From positions 1 through 5,898 of the forward strand of contig JAJYVK010000114.1 of the NCBI GenBank assembly GCA_021792075.1: a DNA stretch of 5,898 nucleotides, read 5' to 3'. The notes below the pieces were generated by a model, which was not told the DNA's origin, did no database searches, and saw only the letters and a program-made list of their open reading frames with translations. A program made the translations under genes and the position numbers. This document shows, in pieces, positions 5,152-5,898 of the stretch (position 1 is its first letter; each line of letters opens with the position of its first letter). The stretch comes from Actinomycetes bacterium. GTDB lineage: Bacteria; Actinomycetota; Acidimicrobiia; Acidimicrobiales; Acidimicrobiaceae.

Positions 5152-5898
5152 ATGGATAGCGAGTCCGCTGATCGCTTCGTTCCCAAAGATTTCCCCATCT
5201 ATACCTGGAATAGCAAGCAAGACGGAAAAGATCAGTATGCAAGATTCGCTTCGGAATTTATTAGCTCCATCAAGCATCTACGCTATCTACTCGAGCCTGG
5301 AGCTGTTGAACGCCGTCTTGGAGAACACCCTGGACCGCAGCCAGCTCAAGCAGCATTGAGAAAGGAGTGGAAGGAGGAAATGCGTGACTACAAGAGGAAA
5401 GTCGACAAAATCGATGAACACTTCTCGACTGCCCTCGGAACCCTTGAAAACTCTTTCCACTTCGGAACGGCTCCTAGACACATCATCGCGAAAGCAATCA
5501 ACAATCCACCTCCTGGTTTACCTGTCAACCAGTGGAACTATCAACGAAAGTTCGAAGCCGCTTGGGAGGCCCTCCGCGCGGAGTACCAGCCGTCTACCCC
5601 GGTCGACCTGAGCCAGCTTCGCGAGCAAATCTTCGCTTTGGACGATCAAGGTCCCGGAGGATTCGACACCTTTCGCTCGGAGTTCCACCGTCTTCATGCT
5701 GAGATCCTCGCAACTAGAGTGCCTGATGCCATCCTACCTAGAGAGCTCAATGGCATTGTTAGGGAAGGAATCAAGAACCAAACCGTATGGGGATTGGTCG
5801 GGTATCGACTCTATGAGGCAGATCCTAATGCTCCGTGGGAGAGGACCTTTGAAGCCGTGGCCAACCTTCTCACGTCATTCCGCTCGAAAGGCATGGAC
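5152..5898 (+). CDS. gag: Gag capsid part (N-terminal half, runs off the right edge)
   Basis: The ATG at 5152 opens 249 codons with no stop to the window end, starting MDSESADRFVPKDFPIYTW. G follows the ATG, although the -3 base is C, so the initiation context is moderate. The product is mostly helical in appearance, with repeated Trp/aromatic positions and charged stretches (KEWKEEMRDYKRKVDK at about residues 73-88), consistent with a copia-type Gag capsid region. I cannot match a specific sequence family by eye. It has no zinc knuckle, which fits its being the N-terminal half. The last codon is complete, and base 1 of the window continues in the same frame, giving ...FRSKGMD followed by LLGYQAVG..., a joined Gag of about 450 residues. 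It belongs either to the same element as a circle or to a second tandem copy. Confidence 0.82.
   Translation, partial: MDSESADRFVPKDFPIYTWNSKQDGKDQYARFASEFISSIKHLRYLLEPGAVERRLGEHPGPQPAQAALRKEWKEEMRDYKRKVDKIDEHFSTALGTLENSFHFGTAPRHIIAKAINNPPPGLPVNQWNYQRKFEAAWEALRAEYQPSTPVDLSQLREQIFALDDQGPGGFDTFRSEFHRLHAEILATRVPDAILPRELNGIVREGIKNQTVWGLVGYRLYEADPNAPWERTFEAVANLLTSFRSKGMD

Larger units (their letters stand above)
1..5898 (+). mobile_element. Ty1/copia-type LTR retrotransposon, single-LTR arrangement
   Basis: The window reads gag 3' part, pol, non-coding LTR-bearing region, gag 5' part, all on one strand. Integrase lies ahead of reverse transcriptase and RNase H is last, which defines the copia order as opposed to gypsy. 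Only one LTR-bearing region is present between pol and the second gag start. Because the gag halves at the two edges join in frame, the window may be one whole element opened inside gag (one-LTR circle or collapsed assembly); two head-to-tail copies sharing an LTR would look the same. No host gene is visible, so neither target-site duplication nor insertion site can be given. The element type is firm; circularity is inference. Confidence 0.93.

Overview
The window is an LTR retrotransposon of the Ty1/copia (Pseudoviridae) type, so the source is a eukaryote. The domain order after gag is protease, integrase, reverse transcriptase, RNase H, with integrase before RT, which is the copia order. The host cannot be named from the sequence. 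The motifs (HVDD in RT, YGLPDAGRAYY, HTGY and SSTHAE in RNase H) point to a divergent copia branch rather than the common plant lineages. All coding is on the + strand.

Layout. Positions 1-606 hold the 3' part of gag, with zinc-knuckle motifs and a basic tail, ending at a UGA. Positions 607-3984 hold pol in the same reading frame as gag, with no ATG ahead of its protease active site. A bulged hairpin of about 18 bp begins 12 nt after the UGA, so Gag-Pol is probably made by stop-codon readthrough. Positions 3985-5151 are non-coding. They should contain the LTR, since they hold two polypurine/TG junctions, two TATA-like sites and several perfect inverted repeats, but only one LTR copy is present and its edges cannot be fixed. 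Positions 5152-5898 open a second gag reading frame from an ATG (249 codons) that runs off the right edge.

The right-edge gag half and the left-edge gag half are complementary parts of one protein. The last base closes a codon, the first base opens one, and the length (5898) is divisible by three, so joining the ends gives one uninterrupted gag of about 450 codons. The simplest reading is a complete element shown as a circular permutation (a one-LTR circle, or an assembly in which two identical LTRs collapsed). The alternative is two tandem copies sharing an LTR. In either case the order is LTR, structured leader, gag, UGA, pol, LTR, and every coding domain is open with recognisable catalytic residues, which suggests a recently active element.

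The most interesting parts are the UGA with its downstream stem-loop, and the leader just before gag, where two perfect inverted repeats overlap and cannot form together, as a conformational switch would require.
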